The notes below the pieces were generated by a model that was not told the origin of the DNA, made no database searches, and worked only from the letters and a program-made list of their open reading frames with translations. From Sindora glabra (lineage: Eukaryota; Streptophyta; Magnoliopsida; Fabales; Fabaceae): 64,000 bases of DNA. A program made the translations under genes and the position numbers. Of the stretch, positions 1-11,749 are shown piece after piece (the first letter of the stretch is position 1; the number at the start of each line of letters is the position of its first letter). The stretch is taken from the NCBI GenBank assembly GCA_020226215.1, contig CM035226.1, positions 67,541,455-67,605,454 on the forward strand. The letters run 5' to 3'.

Positions 1-260
1 TTCACTTCATTTTAAAAATTAATCTAATAATGATAATACTAATAATTATAATAATAAAGTATAATATATAAAAATATAATACATTAAATATTAAAATATA
101 ATAAAGTGTAAAATACTTATATATATTAATAAATTTTTAGATGTTAAATATTGAAATTTAACTTATTAGGCGTTAAATTTTTTTTATTATTTATATAATT
201 TTAAATAAAAATATGATTTATTATATTATATTTGATAATAAAAAAAATTGACAAAGGTAT

Positions 261-480
261 TTTTGAAACAATCTCAAGATTCCCAAGAATATCAAATATG
301 AACCAAAAATAGTAATATAATATATTTAGTAATCTAATAAAATATTCTTAGGAAAGTTTATAGTGAACTAAATATAGGAATGTTACATTTTTATTAATTA
401 AATTCCCAGGAATCACATTTCCAAAAATGTATACTTTCCTGAGATTGTAAGATTTTGCGAACCAAACACCACCTATGGTA
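261..480. repeat. Possible MITE-like palindromic repeat
   Basis: A short AT-rich block carries an inverted repeat: CAATCTCA near 269 is matched by TGAGATTG near 439-446, and related TTCCCA(A/G)GAAT motifs lie inside both arms. The block ends in a GTTTGGTTCG-type terminus read on the minus strand, which is common in plant miniature transposons. No target duplication was identified and the family is unknown. The first 260 bases of the window are plain AT-rich DNA with nothing recognisable. Confidence 0.3.
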
Positions 481-3400
481 TATTTGTGTTTAGAGTTCAT
501 TAAGCATGTTTTACCTAGAATGTTAAAGGTATATTTATGTTAAGACATAGAAATTCTAGAATAAGATTGAGCTACTTCAATACCAAGAAAATATCAAAAT
601 TTTCTAAGTCTTTTGTTTGAAAATGATGAAAAATATGCTACTTAAGTTGATTAATGCTATCTTAATCATTTCTTGTAACAATTATATTGTCAACATAAAC
701 AATGAGATATATAAATTGAGAAGTAGATGAACGATGATAAAAAAATAAAGTGATTTACTTCACTTTGGCACATGCTAAAGTTTTGAATGACTTTAGTAAA
801 CCTCCTTAACCAGGATCAAGGGGATTGTTTAAGACCATATAGAGATTTCTTCAATCAAATAAACTAGATTAGTAGTTGTCCCTTAAGCAACAAATTCTAC
901 AGTTGCTCTATATAAACTTTTTCTTCAAGATCCCTATGTAAAAATGCATTTTTGACATCTAGTTGATGTAGAAAATAATGATTAATTGTTACAAGAGACA
1001 AAAAGAAATGAACTAATGTAATTTTGGTAATAGGAGAGAAAATGTTATCATAGTTTAGGTCAAAAATCTAAGTGTAACGTTTACTAACTAGTCTAACTAT
1101 CAACTGATCTATTTTTTCATCTAGGTAACTTTGACAATGTACACCTAATAACATCTAATTGTAGATCTTTTTAGAAAGTAAAGGAATTAGATCCCATATG
1201 CTACTAGTTTCTGAGACTGCCATTTCATCAAGCATCACGTGATGCCACTTTAAGTGAAAGAGACTTCGTATATAGTTTTAAAAATTGAAATAGAGAACAA
1301 GTAAAAAATAAAGGCAAAATAAGATGCAAATAAATGATGATAACTTAAGAAATTATAAATAAGGTAAGGGTAATGAGTAAAATAAGTACATTTACAAAGG
1401 GCAATAAGGAAATTGTTTAGTAAATATGAGATAGAAGAGTTTATAGAATTGAGCAATGAGCTAACAGGTGCATCATTAATTATTTAAGGCTTAACTAGTT
1501 GAGGATGTTGTTGATAAGTGATAAGAGGCTATTCTTATAATGGACTTGAAGGAACCCAAACTAAATCAAGGACTGAAATGGGTAAAACCTCAAATACAAG
1601 GATAAACTCCCTGAAAAAAGAAAATGAATAAGATATTTTAAAAAAAAGTAACATCAACATATGTGAAATATTTTATTAAACTTAGAGAATAACATTTATG
1701 CTCCTTTTTTTAGCCATAACTAGCCTATAAAAACACATATTATAGAATAAGTAAATAATTTATCTTTTTTAAAGTGAGATCATGAACAAAACAAGTGCAC
1801 TTAAAAATATGATTAGAAAGCTTATAAAAAGATACAATTAGGTACATTAAAGAATGGGGAATTTGATTTTTTTCCAAATAAATGATGACATGTAATTAAT
1901 TAAATAACAAGGTATTAATAAAGCATCATCCTAAAAATGAAAAGGACCATTTGAATGTAATAAAAGTGTTCATACAATTTTGACCAAATGACAAATTTTC
2001 TTTCAATAATCTCATTTTGTTGTAAAGTGTGAGGACATGTTGATTGATGAATAATACCTTATGATGACATAAACAAAATAAAAAATATAGAAAAATAATT
2101 ATAAGCATTATCATTGTGAAATGCTCATATTGTTATTCTAAATTGGATACAAATATAAAAAATAAATGATTTAAAAATTGAAAATAACTCAGAATGGTTT
2201 TTCATTAAATATAATCAAGTACTTTAAGAATAATCATCAATAAAGGTAACAAAATATCGAAAACCTAAAATAGAACTAACCTAACTAGGACCCAATACAT
2301 CAAAATGAATTAAAGAAAACAAACACTTAACTCAATTAGTAGCTTTAATAGAAAAAGAATTACAAACATATTTATTAAGTTAGCATGACTCATAATTTAA
2401 GGGTTTCAAATTTGAAAGACTTGGAACCATTTTCTATAGCTTTGAAAGACTTGGATGACCCAAGCAACAGTGGAATAATTCTCAAGATTTTGCAATAGTA
2501 TAAATAATAAATGATGTTAGCTAAATGTAGTAAATCATTATTAACTCGCATTTGGTATCGATCATCTTCCTTACATTAATCTTGTATAAGAAAAGAATTA
2601 AAAGGAAATGTTATAGAATAACTGAGAGTTTAGGTAAGTTATCTGATAGAAATTTAATTGAAAGGAGAATTTAAGCATGTAAAGAATAGATTGTAAATTG
2701 TAAATTTAGGGAAGAGATAGGTTTAGCTTGAACAATACCATGAGTGGCCATTTTAGAACCATCAACTAATGTAATTGAAGGAAGAGATTTAGTAATGTAA
2801 TCAAAATGAGTAAAAAGAAATTGATTACTAGATATATGATCGAAAGCTCTTAAGTCAAGAATTCAGTAATCAAAAGATGCAAAATGAGATAAGCAAGCTA
2901 TAGAATTACCTATGTTTATAATGGATGCAACATGTGTTTGTTCTTATTCAAATGTCTTACATTGAAGAAATTATTGGTACCATAGGTTAGAGAAGAAAAA
3001 GGGTTGATCAATATTAGATGATTTAAAATCAGATTGAATAACATTGGCAGATCGAGGAGGTCAATTATGTAAAGCAAAGCATCTATCTCAAGTATATGCT
3101 AACTTATAACAATAAATACATTAAGGCTGATTACTCTAACCACCATCACTTCCATGATCATTGATATGTGTCACTAAAATAGAGTTTTCAATATTAATAG
3201 GAGTGATTCAAACTGAAATAGGTAAATAAGACAAACAATTGATTAACACCTCTATTGTAGGAACCTCAACATAGCCCAATGTGTGCTTATGAAAGGTTTC
3301 AAGATCAAAATTTAAATATATAAGAATAAAAACCATAAGAAACTTATCTCATTATTTCTCTTGCTTCTTGACATAAAAAATAATGGCTAGAACCTTCTTA

Positions 3401-3834
3401 CATTGGGTTATTGTTGTTTTAACAATGCTAAAATAAGAAAATAAATTTGATTCTTATTTCAAATCCTTCAACTTAGCCATAACCTTATACAATTGTTAAA
3501 TATCATAAGGGTATAAGTTTTTTACTTCCTCTCAAAAAGCATAACAAGTGCTATAAGATTGGAAAATAACCAACAAACTAAGGTTAATGGACTGTCACAA
3601 CATTGCACATAATTATGCATCAATCTTATTCAATTCACTATGTTTATTAGCTAGAACATCTTTAACCATCTTAATCAAGTGTTCATAATAACCTTGACCT
3701 TTGAAACATGGTAAAGGTGAAGCACTCCATGAGGAATAGTTAGAGTTATTTAATTTTGAAGAAGCAATTATAGGAATATTAGAAATTACAAAAGAAAAGT
3801 TATTGCTAGAATTTTTGAGTTTAGAACTAGACAT
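481..3834 (-). pseudogene. Copia gag-pol remnant
   Basis: The gag start is visible at 3834, with the copia N-terminal signature around IPIIASSKLNNSNYSSWSAS. A CCHC knuckle (CIYCYKLAY...DRC) lies near 3064-3120. A mutated aspartic protease (WILDLRAFDHIS, normally WILDSGATDHIS) lies near 2810-2866. A GAG-pre-integrase stretch (LFHCCLGHPS) lies near 2420-2470. Reverse transcriptase is clear near 560-710, with the catalytic YVDD changed to YVDN (about 662-706) and followed by a KDLGKFRYFLGIEVAQS-like stretch. In-frame stops break every domain, so this is a pseudogene. Family assignment rests on motif order; the exact copia lineage was not determined. Confidence 0.8.
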
Positions 3835-4379
3835 GATGGAAAGTAAAAAAAAGATATTATTAGGCTAGGAAAAAAGGTAGAAAAAAGGTTGGAATAATGA
3901 TGCTAAGTACAAGGGAGACTTAGGTAAAGAAAGGGTAACAATCTATTTGGCATGTGATTTTCACACACCAGCTATATAGGTGGCACATGGGTCTCTTACA
4001 TGGTTATAAAGATGGTGTATGGTGATCACATGTAGGTAGGATAAGCTAAAAATCCACTAATAAACATATCTTAGTAATTTGTTTATTAAAAAACACTAAC
4101 ACTTCAAGAATCATGCTAAATAATCATGCAATAAGGAGATTTTGTGCATCTAGAATCAAATGATGAATTAGGTTTCTAGGTTCTATTTTAAGTGATTTAG
4201 CTAGAATTTTAAGTTAAAAAAGGCCAATTTAGTTTTATTTAGTTTGTAAATAGAAAAAGCAATGATGTAATGCAAGAACATTTTGTAATAGTAATGGAGA
4301 AGAAAGTGGCTATGATTTATAGCAACAAAAGAAAATAATAGAAAAGAAAAGACCATTTAAAGAGGACTTTAATGCCAAC

Positions 4380-4606
4380 TTGAATTCAAAGAATTTTGAA
4401 TGTAAGGGAATGGATTGAGCAATTACTTTAACTAAGAATTCTATTTATATATGGAAAATATAATCAATTAAGTAATCATAATAAATTAGGAAGATTCTAA
4501 TCTAACTAAAAAAGGAAAACAATTGCAAAAAGAAATACTTGGTAGTCAATCTAAAAATTAATCTAAAATAATAAGATAATTTCCTAACATATACATAATT
4601 CTAACA
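4380..4606 (-). repeat. 5' LTR of the truncated copia element
   Basis: Read on the minus strand the block begins TGTTAGAATTATG and contains a TATATAAATAGAATTC-like promoter, then ends near a degenerate methionine-tRNA primer-binding site (TTGGCATTAAAGTC against the usual TGGTATCAGAGCC). It resembles the LTRs at 7145 and 10667, sharing GGAAATTATCTTA and GCTCAA..CCATTCC, so the two copia elements belong to related families. The left boundary is accurate to a few bases only. Confidence 0.6.
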
Positions 4607-5458
4607 TTTTGTTTGGTAGATTTCAACATTGATGGAGATTTAAGCTTGTGTTTTTTAAATTGATTATTAAATCTAGTGTTGTTTCATGATGTTTGATAGT
4701 TCTTTGTTGGATATGCATAAGTCAAGATTATCCTAAGTTTAGGGTGGTTTACACTACTAGTTTTGGTGTCTTCATGTGATTTGGGACACTACTTAGAGAC
4801 TTGGGTTTGCACAAGTCTGGTTTGATAAGATTACCTTTAGCTTAAAGTGGTTTACACCACTAATTTTGCTAATCTAGCATTGGATTGATTTATGCAAAGC
4901 GTTGGTATTTCTTTTGGCTTAGAAGTTAAGGAAACTTCTAGAAGTTACGTCAATAGAGGTTTTAGGGTTTTTGCCTTAGAAGTTGAAGGAGTCACTTAAG
5001 GGATGCTAGCAAAAAACTTTAAGAAGTTATTGATAATTCTACTAAGGATTTATGATCTATAAATGTTTCAATTCACAAGGCATGTTCACAAGTTATTTGT
5101 GAAGTTTATCAAGTTTTCTTTAGTTATATTTTATTGCATTTTGTTTTCAAGAGTTTAAATTTATATAACAAGTTTAAACTTAGTAAGCTTCAGCTAAGGG
5201 GGAGTGTTAAGAAGTTGTATAGTGATTAGGAAATTATCTTAGTTTGATTATTATTAATTTTAGATTATGGGCTTGCTTGTCTTCTAACTAAAGTTAAGGA
5301 TAATATAATCTTTATGTTTATCAGTAGTTTTATATAAATAAAGCATTAGAATTGAGTCTTATATAATAATTTAACCTTTTATTTTGTCAACAATATTTTA
5401 GTGTTTTCTCTTATTAACTTTAGTTTTACTTTATTCTTTCTCCCTCTAAATCCTAACA
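4607..5458 (+). mobile_element. 3' end of a non-autonomous copia-like LTR element
   Basis: Internal sequence without recognisable coding domains runs to a polypurine tract (AAGGGGGAG) that abuts an LTR at 5205-5458, which starts TGTTAAGAAG and ends CCTAACA. The internal part shares blocks with the element at 23128-25570, for example GATGCTAGCAAAA and the TTTTATTGCATTT region before the polypurine tract, so both belong to one family. The 5' half and the 5' LTR are missing, cut off where the minus-strand copia element begins. Confidence 0.65.
5205..5458 (+). repeat. LTR of the non-autonomous copia-like element
   Basis: This 254-bp LTR has TG...CA ends, is preceded by a polypurine tract, and contains a TTTATATAAATAAAGC promoter-like motif. 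The layout matches the LTRs at 23128 and 25304, including the TTTCTCCCTCTAAATCCTAACA-type terminus (CCCT..TAAACCCTA in the others). Confidence 0.65.
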
Positions 5459-7144
5459 ATATTTTTTAATACTTATCTTTGATTATTTCATAGGGTGGTT
5501 AAAACTAGATATTGCACTAAACAATATATTTAGTGGTTGGATCAACATATTCATGCCTATTTTGCTATCAATATGATTAACTTATCAAAATTTGTTTCCC
5601 TATAGAGGTATTGTTAATAATATAAAGTGTTTATACTAAGTTATCTTCTTTTATTTTGCTTCATTTCAAAAGCTTCACTTCTTGGTGCAACCAAAAAAGT
5701 TAAAGCAATGCTTTTAGAATTTATATTTGATTTTCCTATTTTTGAGGTTACCTTCTGAATTTCATATTTTTCTATTTGTCTTGGCTATGTTTTCACTTGT
5801 TCATTTGAATGATGTTGTAATCTTACTTTGGCCTTTTATTGTTAATGGTGTATATTATAAATCTATGCTTTAATTTAACATATTTTAAGGACTAAAACCA
5901 ATTATGCTACAATAGTGTTGCCAAACAATCCAATGTCCTCTTCTTGGCTAAAACCTAAAAATTTTTTCTTTAGGTTCCAAGATGTATATAAATTATACTA
6001 GTTCTTTTTGTACTATTATATAAACATATTTAAAAGCAAAACCAATAAAATGTTTTACATGTTAGTATAAAAAAGAATAGTAATAAGAGTTAAATAGATC
6101 TCCAATTTTAAGAGCATTCTAATATTACAAGATTAAATCAATTTTATGGTATATTATTTAAAGATTTTGGATATGATATCAATGCTAGTATTTTTTTATA
6201 CTCATAAAGTCCTATATTGATAAGTGCTTATCATGATTTTTTTAAGGAATTAGGGAACAACTTGATTAATGTTCAACTTCTTTTCTTCATCATTATGGAT
6301 AATGCTATTTTCAATATTATTAACTAAATAATAAATATCAGAAGCATTTTGCTTGGCAAAGTCATGTTAGTCATCACACATATAGGTGTGATGAGCATGA
6401 TTTCAATCAAAATTCTTTAAGTGGCTAACAAATATAGTTAACATTGAAATTCTTTTAAACCATGGTAAGATTATGGTGTCATGCATGTGTTAATGGACAA
6501 TGTGGTTATTGTGCTTATAGATATAGTGTTGAGCTGTCTATTTTCACTTGTTATTAAATATCAAGGAGCTACATACTTTGCCATATAGATATGGCAAATA
6601 AATTTTTGTTATTTCTAGATATGGATTGACTAGCATATTATCTAAGAATATCATGGTCATTTATTAAATCTAAAACATATATCTCTACTTGCTTCATTTT
6701 CTTTGACCTACCATAAGCATTAACTAAGTTTTTATGTTTCTTCTCATTCAGCCGTTGAACAAGTAATGTTGAATGTTTTATTGTCCAAGAGTTCATTTTT
6801 TAATTTAAACATTTCTAGTTTTACTTACTTCATAATCATGGACCTTTCATGGCCATTAAGTAGATTTTTATGGTTCTTCTCCTTTTACTACTAAGCAAGC
6901 AATGTTTTTATGTTTTTAACTTTTATGTTTCAAATTATATCTTACTAATCCTATTCTGAATCCATTAACACCTTAGGACCAACCACCAATAAGAAATATC
7001 TTTTACATTCATGGCATTGATCCTAAGACTAAGGTAACAATTTCTCTAGTGAATACAACATTATTTCTCATGTCTAATGCAATGCTAGCTTGAAAGTTCC
7101 CATTTAACTATCAAATTCTTTTATGACTTGTAATATTTAGGGAG
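5459..7144. other. AT-rich spacer with no recognisable gene
   Basis: No long ORF, splice-bounded exon or coding domain was recognised. A segment at about 6550-6640 resembles 11290-11390 (shared ATATCAAGGA..T..ATGCTTT / TAGATATGGATTGACTAGCATA-like text), so part of this spacer is itself a dispersed or duplicated repeat of unknown type. The last bases, TTAGGGAG just before 7145, look like a polypurine tract. Confidence 0.5.
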
Positions 7145-7437
7145 TGTTTCAAGAGTTAATTGGAAATTAAGTCATTAGTATAGTGATTTGTCAATTTATT
7201 AGGTTAATTATTTTAGAAAATTATCCTAGAATAATTCTAAATTGATTTCTCAATTTATTAGGTTAATTATTCTTTCCTTTCTAGCTTGATTAGAATCAAA
7301 TTGTATATATTTATTAGGAAAATAGATTGTAAGATGATTTCTTTAGGTTAATTAATTAATATTCTCTTGTAATCCTTTATATATAAATAGCATAAAGTGT
7401 TAAGCAATTTACTCAAGTCATTCCAACCAATTCAAAT
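7145..7437 (+). repeat. 5' LTR of the plus-strand copia element
   Basis: It shares with 10667-10918 the stretches TTTATTAGGAAAATAGATTGTA, ATTCTCTTGTAATC and TATATATAAATAGCA (a TATA-like promoter), as well as GCTCAAG..ATTCCAAC-type text near the end. About eight terminal bases present in the 3' LTR (TTTCAACA) are missing here. The primer-binding site begins immediately after. Confidence 0.7.
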
Positions 7438-8299
7438 TGATATCCGAGCCCTCACATTAGACTTCAAACACATAAAATTATATAGTTTTTTTTTAAAATT
7501 ATTTAGCATAATTCTTGGAGCATCACAAGGCTCTTTGAGAAACTAATTGCATAAGCTTATTCTCTAGCTATTTTCTAACAAAGCCTAATGGCATGTGCAT
7601 CACATGTGCCACTTCATCAAATGCACGTAAGTCTTATTTAACACCTTTACACTTACATGTAAGCTACACTTGCTATTACCTTTAGTTATTGCCTATTGGC
7701 TTTACTGGTGGTCTTAATTCATCAATCTAAGCAATAACCTCTATTTTTTCAATTCAAATAGGCAAATCAATTGTTGTTTCTTAAGTAATGTCTGAAGCAT
7801 TAATCATGAGTTCCTCATCTAGTATTATTTTTTCTTTTTTTTTTTTGGTAATCTTAAAGCATATCAATCTTATTCAACATCAATAACTTTTAGCCTTTGG
7901 GTTCTTAGTTCAAGAGCTTCTGATCACATAACTGGGAATTAATCTTTATTTACCTAATTTAATTGAATTAATAAATCCCTTTCTATATTACCTTAGTTAA
8001 TGGATCTAAAACTATTACTTGAGATGTTGATCAAGCAAAGCCTCTTCCTTCTTTACCATTATAATAAGTTCTTTATGTACTTGGTTAGCTTCTTAATTTA
8101 ATTTCAATTAGTTAACTTACATGTATTTTTAATTATTTTGTAACCTTTGTTGCTAATTCTTTTATTATACAAGATCGGAGTATGAGAATGAAAATTGGTT
8201 ATATATAATGAAAGATCATTTTAAGTTATTTTCAATTTTTAAACCTTATTGCTTTAAAATACAAAATTAATTTGGTCTAAAAATTTGAATGATTTGAAG

Positions 8300-10650
8300 T
8301 AAAAATGCCAAAGAATTTTTTTTAGCATCTCTTTCTTATTTCATATCCTCTAAAGGCATTATTTACCAATTCACATGCCCATACATACCTTAACAAAATG
8401 GTATTGCTGAAAGAAAGGATCAACATTTAATTGAAATTACATAAGCTTTGTTTTTATTGCATACAAATATTTCCTTTCATTTTGGATAGATGTTGTTCAT
8501 ATTGTATATTATTTAATTAACTATATACCTTCTTCTACTATGAATAGTCAAGTTCCTTACTTTTTAGTTTTTCCAAAAGAACCTATGTAAAATTTCCTTT
8601 TTATGTATTTGGATGTACTTATTTTATTCATTATCTCTTTCCAAGAAGAGATAAATTATCTTGTAAATCTATAAAAATATGTCTTTCTAGGATATTCAAG
8701 ATTACAAAAAGGATACAATTGTTATTTATCAATTTTACATAAATTTTTTAGTTTTGTTGATGTCATATTCTTTGAGTATTTTCCCTTTTTTCTTTTCTTC
8801 CATAGAATCCACCCTAGTAACTAAGGTTTTATTCATTCCTTTTTATGATCCTACACTTGCATATATTTTTTATTTTTATAGGAAAAGCCTTTTATTCTTA
8901 TCAATGATGACCTTATCCAATTTAAGTTATTGAAGATTTAGCACTGGCCTAAATTATTAAGAAGACCCTGCAGATTTATCTTTTATTCTAGCCTCATCTT
9001 GAGGTTATAATTCATTAGAAAATCTTAATAACTTTCCCATTGTATTTCAAAGAGGTAACTATTCTACATTTTGTTTATAATATTATTAGTTACCATCATT
9101 TATTTACATCTCATCGAGCTTTTATTTTTGTCTTGTTCTCTATTTCCATAGCCAAAACCATACAAGGGGCTCTCTCTCACCCAGGGTGGCATTAAATAAT
9201 GTTTGACGAGATGATTACTTAACATATTAATGGTACATGGGATTAGTGCCTTTATCTATTAGCAAATCTTTAATTAGATGTCATTAGGTATTTACTATTA
9301 AAGTTAGTCTTAATAGGAAAATTGATTAGTTAAACTACTAGCAAAGGGCTATACAAAATCTTTGGTATGGATTGTAGGGGTACATTCTCACCTGTTGCAA
9401 AGACTGCTTCAATTCATGTTTTACTCTCCTTCACTGCCATTTATCATTGGTCTTTGCATTAGTTAGACATTAAAAATGCCTTCTTTCATAGTGATATTAA
9501 GGAAGAAGCTTACATGGAGCAACCACTAAGGTTTGTTGCTCAAGAGGAGATTCTCTAGTATGTAAATTACAAAAATCTTTCTAGAGTGTTTAAAAATCTC
9601 CACAAGCTTGGTTTAAGAAGTTCAGTAAAGTTATCTAGGACTTTCTCATGCAACGAAGTGAAGCTGCTCCTTGTATTGTTTTATCACTTTTCTATTTTTT
9701 GTTAGATACACCTAATTGTTTGTATTAATGAAATAGCAATTACATGAAATGATCATAAAGGTATTGACCGCCTTAAGCAATATTTATCTTATCACTTTTA
9801 GACCAAAAATCTTAGGAAGTTTCATTATTTTCTTAGCATTGAGGTAACATAATCTTAATGGTATCTCTATTTGTTGGTATCTTTATTTGTTAAAGAAAAT
9901 ATACTCTTAATATACTAAATGAAATGGATATGATAAAGTGTAAGCTAGTTAACACACTTATGGATCCAAATATATAACTTCTGCCAAATCAGGAAGAATG
10001 TTTTGTAAATCTTAGAAGATATCGAAGCTTGTTAGAAAGTTGAATTATCTCTTAATCGCTTGACTTGATATCTCCTTTGATGTAAGTATAGTAAGTCAGT
10101 TGTTCAACTCACATTTTGAAGTTCATTGGGATGCTATAATACAAATTTTTAGATATCTTGAAGGTAGTCCAGGAAAAGTGTTATTATATGAAAATTAAGG
10201 CCACACTCATATTATTAGATATTCTAATGTAGATTGGACCAAATCCCCAAGTGATTGATAATCATCTACTCGCTAGTATATTCTCATTAGAGTAAAACAT
10301 GGGGGCAAGATCAAGTACAGAAGTAGAGTATTGAGTTATAGCATTAGTCACGTGTCAACTCATGTAGCTGAAAGAGTTGCTACAAGAACTCAAATTATTT
10401 GAATCAAGTCCTATGGAGCATATATGATAATTAGGATGCATTACACATTGCCCCAAATCCAGCTTTTCATGGAAAGACTAAGTATGATGAACTTAACTGC
10501 CATTTCATCTAAGAAAATATAACTTCAAAAGAAATTATCATTGTTTTTGTAAATTTTAATGATTAGCTAACTAATTTTTTCACTAAGTCTCTCCAAGAAC
10601 AAGGAATTGATTATATATGCAACAAGTTAGATGCTTTTGATATATATGCT
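8300..10650 (+). pseudogene. Copia pol remnant (integrase, RT, RNase H)
   Basis: Integrase is recognised from CPYIP-QNGIAERK near 8374-8410. Reverse transcriptase shows TFSPVAKTASIHVLLS near 9382-9430, LDIKNAFFHSDIKEEAYMEQ near 9457-9520 and a TKNLRKFHYFLSIEV stretch near 9800-9850. RNase H-like text includes RYLEGSPGK near 10150 and a degenerate ARSSTEVEY motif near 10310. The order and spacing fit Ty1/copia pol. Stops and frameshifts are frequent, and many look like C-to-T or G-to-A changes, as expected for methylated DNA. It is non-functional. Confidence 0.8.
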
Positions 10651-10666
10651 CAAACTAAAAAAATAG

Positions 10667-10918
10667 TGTTAATATTATGAGCATTATGGGAAATTATCTT
10701 AAAATGATACTAGATTGATTTCTTAATTTATTATGTCGATTATTCTTTCCATTCTACTTGATTAGAATTTGATTATATATATTTATTAGGAAAATAGATT
10801 GTACGATGATTACCTTAGGCTAATAGATTGAGATTCTCTTGTAATCATTCTATATATAAATAGCACAAAGTCCTGAGTAATTTGCTCAAGCCATTCCAAC
10901 TAATTCAAATTTTCAACA
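10667..10918 (+). repeat. 3' LTR of the plus-strand copia element
   Basis: This 252-bp LTR begins TGTTAATATTATG and ends TTTCAACA. It carries a TATATATAAATAGCACAAAG promoter-like motif. It is clearly related to the 5' LTR at 7145 but visibly diverged, which points to an old insertion. Confidence 0.7.
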
Positions 10919-11432
10919 ATAGGTTGGATACTATTTTGCTCCTATGGCAAGCCTTATCCTAGTAATTGGATTAATACAAACATCATTTATGAATTTAAAG
11001 GATCTTTATTTTCAAGGTAACATTCATTCAACACCATTTCCATTATTTCTCTCAGCTTGTGAAATAGCATATGGCGCTTATTTCTAAAGCAATAAAAGAT
11101 TATTATCCAGATAACAAGAGGTCATTGCACCAATTAGAGAAGTATAGATTTTGTAGTTAGTTATTTGTTCATTGTACATGAAATCCCAAAAGTTAGGAGT
11201 TCTTAATCTGTCTTTTCACTACCAGAACAATCATATAATGCCTAGTTACTACATAATTTTAATTTCTATAAATCATATATTTGTTATTTAATGTCAAGGA
11301 CCTGCATGCTTTACCTTAATAATGTTACATTAAGGATTAATTTTTATTACTTTCTAGGTATGGATTGACTGGTATACTTTGGTTTATAGTTAATTATATG
11401 GGTTGGAATTTAGAATTAGGGTGAAAGAATTT
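10919..11432. other. Spacer split from 16032 onward by the gypsy insertion
   Basis: No gene was recognised. The five bases before 11433 (AATTT) recur right after 16031, so this spacer and the sequence at 16032 were contiguous before the chromovirus inserted. The 11290-11390 part resembles 6550-6640. Confidence 0.5.
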
Positions 11433-11703
11433 TGATAAGAATAGAAGTTTAATTGGAAAAGAAAGAAGAGAAACAAAAGCAGAAGCATGAAAAGAAAGAA
11501 GAGAAAAAGAAGTAGAAGAATAAGAAAAGAGAGTTGAGAGAGAAAAAAATTCAATTTTATTACCTACCTCCTCCGTTAGACAAAGCTACCTATATAGAAT
11601 TTGCAAATCTACTAACATAATCACTATCAAGAATTTGCAAATCTACCCAACTATTAATACAAATATATAAAATTACCCTTAATCATCAAAATGATACGTA
11701 TCA
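11433..11703 (-). repeat. 3' LTR of the chromovirus
   Basis: This 271-bp LTR has TGATACGTATCA as its minus-strand start and TTCTTATCA as its end. It matches 15777-16031 over most of its length, including the TTAAGGGTAATTTT and GAATTTGCAAAT stretches, with a few short indels. A polypurine tract lies immediately upstream on the minus strand (11704-11715). Confidence 0.85.
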
Positions 11704-11749
11704 ATACCTCCCCCTAACTACACCTTTGTCCTTAAGAGTGAATAGAAAT

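Larger units (their letters stand above)
480..4606 (-). mobile_element. Ty1/copia retrotransposon, 3'-truncated and decayed
   Basis: On the minus strand a copia element starts with a 5' LTR at about 4606-4380, followed by a degenerate primer-binding site near 4378 and a gag-pol region reading down to about 480. Domain order is gag, zinc knuckle, protease, GAG-pre-integrase, integrase, reverse transcriptase, as in Ty1/copia. The sequence stops just after the reverse transcriptase motif that leads into RNase H, so RNase H and the 3' LTR are missing at the left edge. The right end directly abuts a second LTR-element fragment, so this copy may have inserted into it. Stops and frameshifts are numerous and the element is not functional. 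Confidence 0.8.
7145..10918 (+). mobile_element. Ty1/copia retrotransposon with both LTRs, decayed
   Basis: Two related LTRs (about 7145-7437 and 10667-10918) flank an internal region coding on the plus strand for degenerate integrase, reverse transcriptase and RNase H. A primer-binding site (TGATATCCGAGCC, normally TGGTATCAGAGCC) follows the 5' LTR directly. The total of about 3.8 kb is shorter than a complete copia of roughly 5 kb, and I could not recognise a gag domain in 7440-8200, so the 5' internal part is deleted or decayed beyond recognition. No matching target duplication was seen at the two ends. A purine-rich GGGAG before the 5' LTR could mean the LTR was once shared with an upstream copy. 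Confidence 0.75.

Noticed and set aside
5439..7144. Possible host exons between the two copia elements
   Set aside because: Only short open stretches without splice-site support or composition change; nothing recognisable.
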